Assembly (NCBI RefSeq): GCF_023370115.1
Contig: NZ_CP097160.1
Location: 310,001 to 374,000 of the forward strand
Reading direction: 5' to 3'
DNA from: Gulosibacter sediminis
GTDB taxonomy: Bacteria > Actinomycetota > Actinomycetes > Actinomycetales > Microbacteriaceae
Length of the DNA stretch: 64,000 nucleotides
Shown here: positions 53,723 through 62,424 of the stretch, one piece after another
How positions within the stretch are numbered: position 1 is the stretch's first letter
How the letters are laid out: the number at the start of each line of letters is the position of its first letter
The notes under the pieces: model-generated
What the model was told of the DNA's origin: nothing
Seen by the model: the letters and a program-made list of their open reading frames with translations, nothing else
Databases searched by the model: none
Program-made: the position numbers and the translations under genes

Positions 53723-53746
53723 ATCTGAATTTTACAGATGGATGCG
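53723..53746 (+). promoter_or_regulatory. Operator-like palindrome and shared motif before the NCS1 gene
   Basis: ATCTG-N7-CAGAT (53723-53739) overlaps ATTTTACAGATGGATGCG (53729-53746), which matches 46051-46068 upstream of ridA. Confidence 0.6.
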
Positions 53747-53818
53747 CGCTCCTCAGGATTGACGTAAACGGGCAGGTCGGACCTGCCCGGCAGGCAACGA
53801 AGCCGTGAGGAGAACCGA

Positions 53819-55243
53819 ATGAGCCACGAACCAGCTCCGGTCACGAAATCATTCGTGCAGTTTGAGCAACAGCACATCCTGCCGATTCCCGAGACCGAGC
53901 GCACGGGCACAAACTGGTCGCTGTTCGCGATCTGGTTCGGCCTCAACCTCATGCCGCTGACGGTGGTCACCGGTGCCGTCGCGAGCGGCAGCTACGGGCT
54001 GTCGATCGGGTGGAGCATCGTCGCGATTCTCGCGGGCAACGTGATTGGTGCGTTCGGCGCCGCGCTGCACGCGTCGCAGGGGCCGCACCTCGGCATCCCG
54101 CAGATGCTGCAGGCGCGCGCGCAGTTCGGTTACCTCGGCGCGAGCCTGTTCGCACTCATCGCGTTCGTGATGTTCATCGGCTTCTTCGCGAGCATCCTCA
54201 TCGTCGCGAAGGACTCGCTGCTCTCGGTGTTCCCTGGCTTCGACGGCACCACCGCGATCATCGTGTTCGCGGCGATCGGCACCGTGCTCTGCGTGTTCGG
54301 CTATGACATGCTCAGCAAGATCATGGTCTACATCTCGGGCATCATCGCCGTGGCCGTGTTGCTGTCGATGATTCTGCTCTGGACGCATCCGGAAGTCACC
54401 TCGCAGCGCGCCGACGCGGCCTTCAACTTTGAGGGCTTCTTCGCGATGCTCGCGATCGGCATCGTCTGGCAGCTCGCCTACGCGCCGTACGTGTCGGACT
54501 ACTCCCGCTACCTGCCGAAGAACACCGGCCCGAAGGCCGCGTTCTGGACGACCTACCTCGGCCTCGTGCTCAGCTCGGTGTTCGTCATGACGCTCGGCGT
54601 GCTGCTCGGCGCCGCGAACGCGTCGAACCCGCTCTCGGCGCTCGGCGAGGTGCTCGGCGGCGTCGGGCTCGCCGTGCTGCTCGTGTTCGCCGTGACGTCG
54701 GCGTTGATCAACGGTGTCGAGCTCTACTCGGCGGTGATGAACGCGCTGACGACGATGCAGTCAAGCTTCCGCGGGCTCGTGATTACGTCGCGGACGCGGG
54801 TGTGGACGACGATCGTGTGCGGCTCGGTCGCGACGCTCATCGCGATTCTCGGGCAGGGCGACTTCATGACCATGTTCGAGAGCTTCCTGACGCTGCTGCT
54901 CTACGTGCTCATCCCGTGGTCGGCGATCAACCTCACCGACTACTTCGTCGTGCGCAAGGGCGAGTACGACATCAGCGCGCTGTTCGATCGCAACGGCAAG
55001 TACGGCCGCTGGAACCCGGTGGGCTTGTCGACCTATGCGATCGGCCTGCTCGCGCAGGTGCCGTTCATGGTGACGCCGCTGTTCACGGGCCCGCTCGCCG
55101 AGCCGCTCCAATTCATCGACATCGCCTGGCTCGTCGGCTTCGCCGTCACCGTCGTCGTCTACCTCATCATTGTCCGCATCTTCGGCGACGGCACCCGCAA
55201 GCCCGTGACCTCCACCCCCACCCAAACCCCCGCATCCGCCTAA
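53819..55243 (+). CDS. NCS1 family permease (purine/cytosine/allantoin type)
   Basis: The protein has 474 residues and 12 predicted helices. Family segments include ERTGTNWSLFAIWFGLNLMPLTVVTGAVA, LHASQGPHLGIPQMLQARAQFGYLGASL and WQLAYAPYVSDYSRYLPKNTGPKAAFWTTYLG. NCS1 proteins import nucleobases, hydantoins or vitamins with Na+ or H+. GAGGAG precedes ATG 53819. The shared promoter motif suggests co-regulation with the ridA operon and so transport of that pathway's N-containing substrate. Confidence 0.94.
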   Translation: MSHEPAPVTKSFVQFEQQHILPIPETERTGTNWSLFAIWFGLNLMPLTVVTGAVASGSYGLSIGWSIVAILAGNVIGAFGAALHASQGPHLGIPQMLQARAQFGYLGASLFALIAFVMFIGFFASILIVAKDSLLSVFPGFDGTTAIIVFAAIGTVLCVFGYDMLSKIMVYISGIIAVAVLLSMILLWTHPEVTSQRADAAFNFEGFFAMLAIGIVWQLAYAPYVSDYSRYLPKNTGPKAAFWTTYLGLVLSSVFVMTLGVLLGAANASNPLSALGEVLGGVGLAVLLVFAVTSALINGVELYSAVMNALTTMQSSFRGLVITSRTRVWTTIVCGSVATLIAILGQGDFMTMFESFLTLLLYVLIPWSAINLTDYFVVRKGEYDISALFDRNGKYGRWNPVGLSTYAIGLLAQVPFMVTPLFTGPLAEPLQFIDIAWLVGFAVTVVVYLIIVRIFGDGTRKPVTSTPTQTPASA

Positions 55244-55248
55244 ATAAC

Positions 55249-55312
55249 CAGTTGAGTGGTCGTTTCTGTAGTGTTTCCGCTCTGGAAACTACAAAAAACG
55301 ACCACTCAACTG
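55249..55312. repeat. Type B hairpin element, copy 2
   Basis: CAGTTGAGTGGTCG and CGACCACTCAACTG are perfect 14-bp ends; the loop GTGTTTCCGC is the inverse of the loop in copy 1, so the two lie in opposite orientation. It is between convergent genes. Confidence 0.9.
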
Positions 55313-55359
55313 TTAGGGCAGGGCGGATGCGCCGGGTGGGGCGGCCCCCCGAGCCCGGC

Positions 55360-56502
55360 TTAGAGCTGGCTGCCTACCTTGAAGCCCTTGGTGTCGTCAC
55401 CGTCGCGGGTGTACGAGAAGCCGTCGGCGCCGATGGTCTGGGCCATTTCGGATGCGTCGGTGCGGGCAATCACCGGTTGCGGGTTGCCGTCGAGGTCGAG
55501 CACGAGCGAGGCGTCGGTGTACCACGACGGCACGACCGGGTTGCCCCACCAGTCGCGGCGCTGGTTGTCGTGCACGTCCCACGTGACGACCGGGTTGTCG
55601 GGGTCGCCGGTGTAGTAGTCCTGCGTGTAGATCTCGACGCGGTGGCCGTCGGGGTCGCGCAGGTAGAGGTAGAACGCGTTCGAGACGCCGTGGCGGCCGG
55701 GGCCGCGCTCGATCGCATCCGAGTACCGCAGCGCGCCGAGCTTGTCGCAGATCGCGAGAATGTTGTGCTTCTCGTGCGTCGCGAACGCGATGTGGTGCAT
55801 ACGGGGGCCGTCGCCACCGGTCGCGGCCGTGTCGTGCACGGTCGGCTTGCGGCGCATCCAGGCGGCGTAGACGGTGCCTTCCTTGTCCTGGATGTCCTCG
55901 GTCACGCGGAAGCCGAGGTCCTGGTAGTGGCGCACGGCGCGCGGCACGTCGGGGGTGACCTGGTTGAAGTGGTCGAGGCGCACGAGCTCGCCCGGAATCT
56001 GCAGGTCGTAGCGCCACGAGAGGCGCTCGACGTGGTCGGTCTCGTAGAAGAACTCGTACGGGAACCCGAGCGGGTCCTCGACGCGCACCGAGTCGCCGAT
56101 GCCCTTGGTGAAGCCCTCAGGGCGGCGCTCGACGCGGCAGCCGAGCTCCTCGTAGAAGGCGACGGCCTTGTCGAGGTCTTCCGGCGTGCGCACGCGGTAC
56201 GAGAACGCGGCGACGGCGGCGACGGGGCCCTTGCGCAGCACGAGGTTGTGGTGGATGAACTCCTCGGTCGAGCGCAGGTAGATCGCCTCGTCGTCTTCCT
56301 CGGTCACGTGCAGGCCGAGAATGTCGACGTAGAACTCACGCGACTTCGCGAGGTCGGTGACGACGAGATCCATGTAGGCGCAGCGCAGGATGTCCGGAGC
56401 CTCGGCCTTCGGCGTCGCGACCGGGTTCGCGGGCTCGATCGGGGCTTCCTTGGTGACGTAGAAGCCGGCCGACGTGCGGTCCTCTTCTCTGAATGCAGAC
56501 AT
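55360..56502 (-). CDS. hpaD: 3,4-dihydroxyphenylacetate 2,3-dioxygenase (VOC-type extradiol dioxygenase)
   Basis: The product has 380 residues. The 2-His-1-carboxylate metal site is His178 (RLDHFNQV), His237 (RMHHIAFATHEKHN) and Glu290 (GHRVEIYTQDYYTGDPD), as in the Mn/Fe enzymes of Arthrobacter and Brevibacterium. It opens homoprotocatechuate to 5-carboxymethyl-2-hydroxymuconate semialdehyde. ATG 56502 is the start. hpaE lies 39 bp upstream on the same strand, so hpaG, gntR, hpaE and hpaD form one operon. Confidence 0.95.
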   Translation of the reverse strand: MSAFREEDRTSAGFYVTKEAPIEPANPVATPKAEAPDILRCAYMDLVVTDLAKSREFYVDILGLHVTEEDDEAIYLRSTEEFIHHNLVLRKGPVAAVAAFSYRVRTPEDLDKAVAFYEELGCRVERRPEGFTKGIGDSVRVEDPLGFPYEFFYETDHVERLSWRYDLQIPGELVRLDHFNQVTPDVPRAVRHYQDLGFRVTEDIQDKEGTVYAAWMRRKPTVHDTAATGGDGPRMHHIAFATHEKHNILAICDKLGALRYSDAIERGPGRHGVSNAFYLYLRDPDGHRVEIYTQDYYTGDPDNPVVTWDVHDNQRRDWWGNPVVPSWYTDASLVLDLDGNPQPVIARTDASEMAQTIGADGFSYTRDGDDTKGFKVGSQL

Positions 56503-56541
56503 TGTTCTACTTCCGTGTAGCTATGTGGTGGGGATGCGGGA

Positions 56542-58035
56542 CTACTTGCCGGTGCCGAAGCGCGGGCTGTGCGCCTCGTTCAGCGTGATCTGAATCGACT
56601 GCTGCGTCGTGTAGAAGTCGACCGAGCGGTAGCCGCCCTCGCGGCCGAGGCCCGACGCCTTCACGCCGCCGAACGGGGTGCGCAGGTCGCGAACGTTGTT
56701 CGAGTTGAGCCACACCATGCCCGACTCGATCGCGCCAGCGAAGTTGTGCGCGCGCTTGAGGTTCGAGGTCCACACGTAGGCGGCGAGGCCGTACTTCGTG
56801 TTGTTTGCGAGCTCGAGCGCCTCTTCGTCGGTGTCGAACGGGGTGATCGCCACGACCGGGCCGAAGATCTCTTCCTGGAAGATGCGCGCATCCGGCTTCA
56901 CGTCGGCGAAGACAGTCGGCGCGACGTAGGTGCCCTCGGGGAAGTTCTCGGGGCGACCGCCACCGGCGAGGAGGCGACCCTCCGACTTACCGATCTCGAT
57001 GTACTCCATGACCTTCTCGAAGTGGGTCGGGTGCACGAGCGCCGCGACCTCGGTCTTCGGGTCGCCGGGCTCGCCGACGACGATGTTCTTCGCGCGCTCG
57101 GCGAAGCGAGCCACGAAGTCGTCGTAGATGTCGCGCTGCACGAGCACGCGCGAACCGGCGGTGCAACGCTCGCCGTTCAGGCTGAAGACACCGAAGACGG
57201 TCGCGTCGAGCGCGGCCTCGATGTCGGCGTCGGCGAACACGACGGCGGGGCTCTTGCCACCGAGCTCGAGCGAGAGGCCCTTGAGCATCGGCGCGGCGTT
57301 CGTCGAGAGGGTCGCGCCGGTCGAGCTGTCGCCGGTGAACGAGATGAGGGGCACGTTCGGGTGCTTCACGAGCGCGTCGCCCGCGGTGCTGCCCGAGCCG
57401 AACACGAGGTTGAAGACGCCCTTCGGCAGGCCGGCTTCTTCGAAGATCTCGGGCCACAGGGCGGCCGAGAGCGGAGTGTAGCTGGCAGGCTTGAGCACGA
57501 CGCTGTTACCGGTCGCGATGGCCGGCGCGAGCTTCCACGACTCCTGCATGAACGGCACGTTCCAGGGCGTGATGAGGCCAGCGACACCGATCGGCTTGCG
57601 GTTGACGTAGTTCATCTGGCGGCCGGGCACGCGGAACGCGTTGTCCTGCTGCGCGACGATCAGGTCGGCGAAGAAACGGAAGTTCTCGGCCGCGCGGCGG
57701 GCCTGGCCCTTTGCCTGGGTGATCGGCAGACCCGAGTCCCAGCTCTCGATGAGCGCAAGGCGCTCGTCGCGCGACTCGATGATGTCGGCGATCTTGTGCA
57801 GCACGCGCGAGCGGTCGCGGTTGAGCGCACGCGACCAGCTGCCCTCGTCGAAGGCGCGCTGAGCGGCGGCGACGGCGAGGTCGACGTCGTCCTTGTCGCC
57901 CGAGGCCGTGGTCATGTAGGTCTCGTTGGTGGCGGGGTTGATCACATCGAAGGTCTTGCCGGACTTGGCGTCGACGAACTCACCGTCGATGTAGAGCTGG
58001 ATGTGGCTCGGGAGATCTGCGGGACGAGTAGTCAT
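56542..58035 (-). CDS. hpaE: 5-carboxymethyl-2-hydroxymuconate semialdehyde dehydrogenase
   Basis: The product has 497 residues of the HpaE branch of aldehyde dehydrogenases: Asn159 in LITPWNVPFMQESWKLAPA, Glu257 in SLELGGKSPAVVF and Cys291 in SLNGERCTAGSR. It oxidises the ring-cleavage semialdehyde to 5-carboxymethyl-2-hydroxymuconate with NAD. It lies between gntR and hpaD with short gaps (30 and 39 bp). Confidence 0.94.
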   Translation of the reverse strand: MTTRPADLPSHIQLYIDGEFVDAKSGKTFDVINPATNETYMTTASGDKDDVDLAVAAAQRAFDEGSWSRALNRDRSRVLHKIADIIESRDERLALIESWDSGLPITQAKGQARRAAENFRFFADLIVAQQDNAFRVPGRQMNYVNRKPIGVAGLITPWNVPFMQESWKLAPAIATGNSVVLKPASYTPLSAALWPEIFEEAGLPKGVFNLVFGSGSTAGDALVKHPNVPLISFTGDSSTGATLSTNAAPMLKGLSLELGGKSPAVVFADADIEAALDATVFGVFSLNGERCTAGSRVLVQRDIYDDFVARFAERAKNIVVGEPGDPKTEVAALVHPTHFEKVMEYIEIGKSEGRLLAGGGRPENFPEGTYVAPTVFADVKPDARIFQEEIFGPVVAITPFDTDEEALELANNTKYGLAAYVWTSNLKRAHNFAGAIESGMVWLNSNNVRDLRTPFGGVKASGLGREGGYRSVDFYTTQQSIQITLNEAHSPRFGTGK

Positions 58036-58065
58036 GCGATTTTCCTTACTTGGTGGGTGATGTGG

Positions 58066-58758
58066 CTAGGCGCGCGGGCCGCGGGCCTGGTCGGTCTTGG
58101 CGTTGAGCGAGCGCAGCACCGCGTTCATGGTGTTGAGTCGGTGCTCGCGCGCCTGGGTTTCGATTTGGTCTTGGGATGCGCCGGATTCGATGAGCGCGAT
58201 GAGCGCCTCGTGCTCCTCGACGGATGCGGTGGAGCGGCCGGGCACGAACGCGAACGAAGATTCGCGCATGGTCTCGAGTCGGTGCCAGCCGCGGCGCACG
58301 AGGTCAGCGATGTGCGAGTTGTCGCAGTGCTGGAACAGCACGCAGTGGAACTCCTGGTTGAGGCGCGTGAACTTCGCGGCGTCGAGCAGCTCGAGCTCGG
58401 TGAGGGCGCGCATCTGCGCGTTGAGCTCGCGCGCCTCGGCGAGGTTCTCGGGGGTGAGCTTCGGCGCCGACTTCGCGGTCGCGTAGCCCTCGACGAGGCT
58501 CAGCGTCTCCATCGTCTCGTGGTAGACGTCGCTGTTGAGCATCGTCACCTGCGCACCCACGTTGTGCACGAAGGTCACCGCGCCCTCGGCCTCGAGCATC
58601 CGAATCGCCTCGCGCACCGGCACCGTCGAGCAGCCGAGATCGTTCGAGATCTGCGCGAGCACGAGCCGGTAGCCGGGGCCGAACGCACCCGAGGTGATGC
58701 GCTCGCGCAGGTAGTTGTACGCCTGTTGCGTCTTCGACGGTTCGACGGCGGTGGTCAT
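58066..58758 (-). CDS. GntR family regulator (FCD domain) of the hpa operon
   Basis: The product has 230 residues. The winged helix is LVLAQISNDLGCSTVPVREAIRMLEAEGAV (about 38-67). The FCD domain has METLSLVEGYATA, LNQEFHCVLFQHCDN and EEHEALIALIESG. The ATG at 58756-58758 overlaps the stop of the upstream FAH-RraA gene (TAATG), indicating coupling. It probably controls the operon through the ATATACGA repeats at 60267-60288. Confidence 0.93.
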   Translation of the reverse strand: MTTAVEPSKTQQAYNYLRERITSGAFGPGYRLVLAQISNDLGCSTVPVREAIRMLEAEGAVTFVHNVGAQVTMLNSDVYHETMETLSLVEGYATAKSAPKLTPENLAEARELNAQMRALTELELLDAAKFTRLNQEFHCVLFQHCDNSHIADLVRRGWHRLETMRESSFAFVPGRSTASVEEHEALIALIESGASQDQIETQAREHRLNTMNAVLRSLNAKTDQARGPRA

Positions 58759-60221
58759 TATTCGCCGGCCTTCCATGCTTCATACTTCTGCTTCCACTCG
58801 CCGGTGGGCGGGAAGAGGCCGTCGACCTTGTTGCCGGCCTTGACCTGGTCGAAGACCCAGGCGTCCTGCTTCTCCTGCTCGAAGGCGTCGTTGACAACCT
58901 CTTCGAACAGGTGCGGCGGGATCACGATGACGCCGTCGTCGTCGCCGACGATGACGTCGCCGGGCTGCACGGTGGTGCCGCCGCAGGCGATCGTGGCGTC
59001 GAACTCCCACGGCACGTGGCGGCGGCCGAGCACGGCCGGGTGCGAGCTGTTCGAGTAGACCGGGATGCCGAGTTCCGCGACCGCGGCCGAGTCGCGCACG
59101 CCGCCGTCGGTGACGACGCCGGATGCGCCGAGCACCTGGGCGCGCAGGGCGAGCACGTCGCCGAGGGTGCCGGTGCCCTTCTCGCCGCGGGCCTCCATGA
59201 CGACGACGTCGCCGGGCTTGACCGAGTCCATCGCCTGCTTCTGGGCGTTGTAGCCGCCGCCGAACTTCTTGAAGAGGTCTTCGCGGTTCGGCACGTAGCG
59301 GAGGGTCTTCGCGTAGCCGAGGATGCGGCGGCCGGGGTGGTTCGTGGTGGGGCCGTCGATCGAGCAGTTCTCGACGCCGCGCTTGCGCAGCTGTGCCCAG
59401 AGGGTGGCGACGGCGGTCTCGGCGACCTTCTCGCGCAGCTCCTGGGTGATGACGGCGCGCGGGTCAGCGAGGCCAGCCTTCGCCTTCGAGCCCCACGCCT
59501 CCTCACGCTGGGTGTCGTCGACCTTCGGCTGCGCGCCGAATACTGCCAGCCCGTACTGCGACTCGACGACGTTGGTGACCAGGCGCCCGCTCGAGGGGGC
59601 ACCGGGGGCGGTCGGCGCATCCACCTCGACCTCGACGACGTCGCCGGGCTGCGCGACCGAGCTGCCCGCGGGCGTGCCGGTGAGGATGATGTCGCCCACC
59701 TCGAGTGTCATGAGCTGCGAGAGGTCGGCGACGAGCTGGCCGAAGGGGAACGCGAGTTCGGCCGTCGTGTCGTCCTGCACGAGGTTGCCGTTGACCCAGG
59801 TGCGCACGCGCAGCGCCTGCGGGTCGAGGTCGGCGGCCGGGATCACCTCGGGGCCGAGCGGCGTGTAGCCGTCGCCCGACTTGTTCTTCACGTTCGAGCC
59901 CTTGTCGGCGTGGCGGAGGTCGTAGAGGCCCCAGTCGTTCGCGGCGGTGATGCCGCTCACCTTCGACCAGCCCTCTTCGGGGCTGACGCGGCGGCAGGTC
60001 TCGCCGATGATGAGGGCGATCTCGCCCTCGAACGCGAGCAGCTCGGTGCCCTTGGGGCGCTCGATGGTGTCGCCGGTGTTGGCGATCGACGTGCCGGCCT
60101 TGATGAAGTAGCCGGGGAACTTGGGGGAGCGGCCGCGCTCGGCGATGCGGGAAGGGTAGTTCAGGTGCAGGGCAAGAATTTTGCCGGGGCGGTTGGTGCG
60201 GTCGGTGAAGTCGACTGACAT
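58758..60221 (-). CDS. FAH-domain / RraA-like domain fusion, in the HpaG position
   Basis: The product has 487 residues in two parts. Residues 10-230 are a fumarylacetoacetate hydrolase fold (LNYPSRIAERG, AFEGEIALIIG with metal Glu residues, AANDWGLYDLR, DIILTGTPAGSS). Residues about 255-445 are RraA/HMG-aldolase-like (GDVVVMEARG, GDVLALRAQVLGASGVVTDGGVRDSA, DVIVGDDDGVIVIPP; Arg376-Asp377). In E. coli HpaG both halves are FAH folds that decarboxylate and isomerise. Here the FAH half may isomerise and the RraA half decarboxylate (inference). ATG 60221 has AAGGGA upstream. Confidence 0.88.
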   Translation of the reverse strand: MSVDFTDRTNRPGKILALHLNYPSRIAERGRSPKFPGYFIKAGTSIANTGDTIERPKGTELLAFEGEIALIIGETCRRVSPEEGWSKVSGITAANDWGLYDLRHADKGSNVKNKSGDGYTPLGPEVIPAADLDPQALRVRTWVNGNLVQDDTTAELAFPFGQLVADLSQLMTLEVGDIILTGTPAGSSVAQPGDVVEVEVDAPTAPGAPSSGRLVTNVVESQYGLAVFGAQPKVDDTQREEAWGSKAKAGLADPRAVITQELREKVAETAVATLWAQLRKRGVENCSIDGPTTNHPGRRILGYAKTLRYVPNREDLFKKFGGGYNAQKQAMDSVKPGDVVVMEARGEKGTGTLGDVLALRAQVLGASGVVTDGGVRDSAAVAELGIPVYSNSSHPAVLGRRHVPWEFDATIACGGTTVQPGDVIVGDDDGVIVIPPHLFEEVVNDAFEQEKQDAWVFDQVKAGNKVDGLFPPTGEWKQKYEAWKAGE

Positions 60222-60266
60222 TGCGTTTCCCTTCGCGTCGCTGCGATGCAGCTGCGGGTGAGCAGC

Positions 60267-60288
60267 TGATATACGAAATGATATACGA
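60267..60288. promoter_or_regulatory. Operator-like direct repeat before the hpa operon
   Basis: TGATATACGA occurs twice (60267-60276, 60279-60288), 12 bp apart, in an otherwise GC-rich gap upstream of the FAH-RraA gene. It may be the GntR binding site. Confidence 0.55.
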
Positions 60289-60802
60289 TCGCCTGCCGAG
60301 CGCAAGGGGCATTCAGTAGAGGCTCAGTTTTGGGGGTTTGGGCCGGCGGTTTGGGCGGGGCCCGATGCGCGGGTTCGTGCGTCGGTCTGGGCCTGGTCGG
60401 ATGCGCGGCGCGGCCTCGCCCGCGGGTGCGGCCGGTGCCCTTACTCACTTGCTTTGCTGTATGCGCTGGCCACGCTAGCGCGCGAGTCGGAGCGTCACCT
60501 CAACGCGGTCAGCACCGGGCCGCAAAGTGTCCCCGTTGTCCCATTTTTCGCGTTGAAAGTGGGATTTCGGCGACACTCAGCGCGTGGCCAGCGCGAGGTC
60601 CGCGCCCAGCTGCCGCCAGCATCCGGATGCGGTGGTCGACTATCGGTGCGGCCCCGGTCGCGCACCTGCCGTGGCGAACGAACAAGACCCCGCCGCATCC
60701 CGCGCCCCCGACCTAAACCGGCCCGCCAGCCGGCACCCCACATCCCTCTTCCTTGCCCAAACCCGCACCGGCGCGAACCGCCACCCGCCCCGGAAACCCC
60801 AA
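60289..60802. other. Intergenic region between the hpa operon and the MFS gene
   Basis: About 500 bp without a credible gene. It contains the type A element at 60527 and otherwise GC-rich, low-complexity sequence; the short frames here have no coding character. Confidence 0.5.
60527..60576. repeat. Type A hairpin element, copy 4
   Basis: GTGTCCCCGTTGTCCCATTTTT at the left and AAAGTGGGA...GGCGACAC at the right. It is nearly the same as copy 1. Confidence 0.87.
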
Positions 60803-60833
60803 AAGCCGCCAGGTATCCAACCTGGCGGCTTCG
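60803..60833 (-). terminator. Terminator of the MFS gene
   Basis: AAGCCGCCAGGT pairs with ACCTGGCGGCTT around a 5-nt loop; on the minus strand a TTTTGG tail follows. Confidence 0.85.
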
Positions 60834-60851
60834 GGCAGCAAACCCGACCGG

Positions 60852-62162
60852 CTACACCTCAAGCTTGTTGAGGTCGGCACCCTTCGTCTCGCGGAAGAAG
60901 AACGACGCGATCAGCGTCACGCCGCACAGTCCCATGACGTACGCGTTGAACAGCCACGGCTGCTCGAGCGACACGAAGAGCTGGTTGAGGTAGGGCGCGG
61001 TGCCGCCAAAGACGGCGACGGCGAGCGAGTAGGCGAAGCCAATGCCGCGGCCGCGCACGTAGGTCGGGAGGCTCTCGGCCTGCACAGCCGCGAGGGGCGA
61101 GTTCGCGAGGGCCCAGATCGACAGGGCGAGTCCGACGGTGAGAGTGAGCGTCCACGGCTGGTCGTTGACGAGCAGGCTGAACGGCACGGTCACGGCGATC
61201 GCGAGCACGGCGAAGAGGACGTACATCGGCTTGCGGCCGATGCGGTCGCTGAGGCGTCCGAGGAACGGGCTCACGACGACGCAGGCGAGCTGGCCGACGA
61301 CGGTCGCCCAGTAGGCCGCGCTTGAGCCCATGCCCTGCTCGTTGATCGCGTACGTGGTCATGTAGGTCATCCACACGTAGTTGAAGCAGGTGACGCCTGA
61401 GATGAGCGCGATGATGCGCACGGTCATTGCGATGACGCGGCGGCGCGGCACCTTCGGGTGCTCGACGGCCTGCGTGGCGTTCTCGAAGACGTCGCTTTCG
61501 CTCATCTTGCGGCGCATCCAGAGCACGACGAGCGCCATGACGCCGGCGACGAAGAAGGGAATGCGCCAGCCGTATTCGCCCATCGCCTCGTCGCCGAGCC
61601 CCGAGTTGAGCAGCGCGCCGACGAGGAACGCGAGCACGCTGCCACCGATGATCGAGACGCCGGTGACCGAGCCCCACTGGCCGCGGCGGTTGTTCGGCGC
61701 GATCTCGGCGATGTAGGTGATGGATGCGGTCGACTCGCCGCCGTGCGCAAAGCCCTGCACGCAGCGCAGCACGAGCAGGAACACCGAGGCCCACACGCCG
61801 ACCATCGCGAAGGTCGGCATGAGCCCGATGAGGAAGCAGGCCGCCGCCATCATGAGCATCGTGGTGAGCAGCACTGCCTTTCGGCCGATGCGGTCGCCGA
61901 GCCAGCCGAAGAAGATGCCGCCGATGGGGCGCATGAGGAAGCCGACGGCGAAGACGGCGAATACTGAGAGGATCGCCGAGGCGGGGTCGTTCTGGTCGAA
62001 CATCGCGGCGGCGATGAAGGGCGACATGACCGAGTAGGCGGTCCATTCGTACCACTCGAGCACGTTGCCGACGGTGCTCGAGAGCAGCGAGCGGCGACGG
62101 TCGGCGAGGGAGATCGTGGTTTGGGTCGACGGTGACGGGTCGAGTGAGGTCGTCTGTGCCAT
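60852..62162 (-). CDS. MFS transporter, metabolite:H+ symporter family
   Basis: The product has 436 residues with 12 predicted helices. GNVLEWYEWTAYSVMSPFIA, RPIGGIFFGWLGDRIGRKAVLL and VQGFAHGGESTASITYIAEIAPNNRRG mark the same subfamily as the carrier at 25851. It likely imports an organic or aromatic acid, possibly a phenylacetate-type substrate for the neighbouring hpa operon (inference). ATG 62162 has AAAGGA 7 nt upstream; GTG 62165 is directly before it. It is divergent from the GntR gene at 62425. Confidence 0.93.
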   Translation of the reverse strand: MAQTTSLDPSPSTQTTISLADRRRSLLSSTVGNVLEWYEWTAYSVMSPFIAAAMFDQNDPASAILSVFAVFAVGFLMRPIGGIFFGWLGDRIGRKAVLLTTMLMMAAACFLIGLMPTFAMVGVWASVFLLVLRCVQGFAHGGESTASITYIAEIAPNNRRGQWGSVTGVSIIGGSVLAFLVGALLNSGLGDEAMGEYGWRIPFFVAGVMALVVLWMRRKMSESDVFENATQAVEHPKVPRRRVIAMTVRIIALISGVTCFNYVWMTYMTTYAINEQGMGSSAAYWATVVGQLACVVVSPFLGRLSDRIGRKPMYVLFAVLAIAVTVPFSLLVNDQPWTLTLTVGLALSIWALANSPLAAVQAESLPTYVRGRGIGFAYSLAVAVFGGTAPYLNQLFVSLEQPWLFNAYVMGLCGVTLIASFFFRETKGADLNKLEV

Positions 62163-62354
62163 CACGGCGTCCTTTCATCGGTGTCGCGCTCGACAGTGCG
62201 CGCGGCAAGGTGGTGGGGCGGGGATTTGGCTGCGGCGCGTCAGTGCACCGGGTCGATGTGCTGGCGACGTTGCCGAGTCGGGTCGGGGATGGGCATCCCG
62301 CGATAGAGAGCATCGTATGCCAGTATTGTCGCCAATTCCACTTGGATCTCTCGG

Positions 62355-62379
62355 ATTTTCTGGAAGTTACTCCAAAAAT
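62355..62379. promoter_or_regulatory. Operator-like inverted repeat in the MFS/gntR divergent gap
   Basis: ATTTTCTGGA and TCCAAAAAT form an approximate inverted repeat around AGTTAC, about 45 bp before the GntR start. The surrounding 62163-62424 gap is less GC-rich and probably contains both promoters. Confidence 0.35.
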
Positions 62380-62424
62380 GGCGCCAAAGAAGCGGTGGTT
62401 GTCGGACTCCGGAATAATCGAAGC

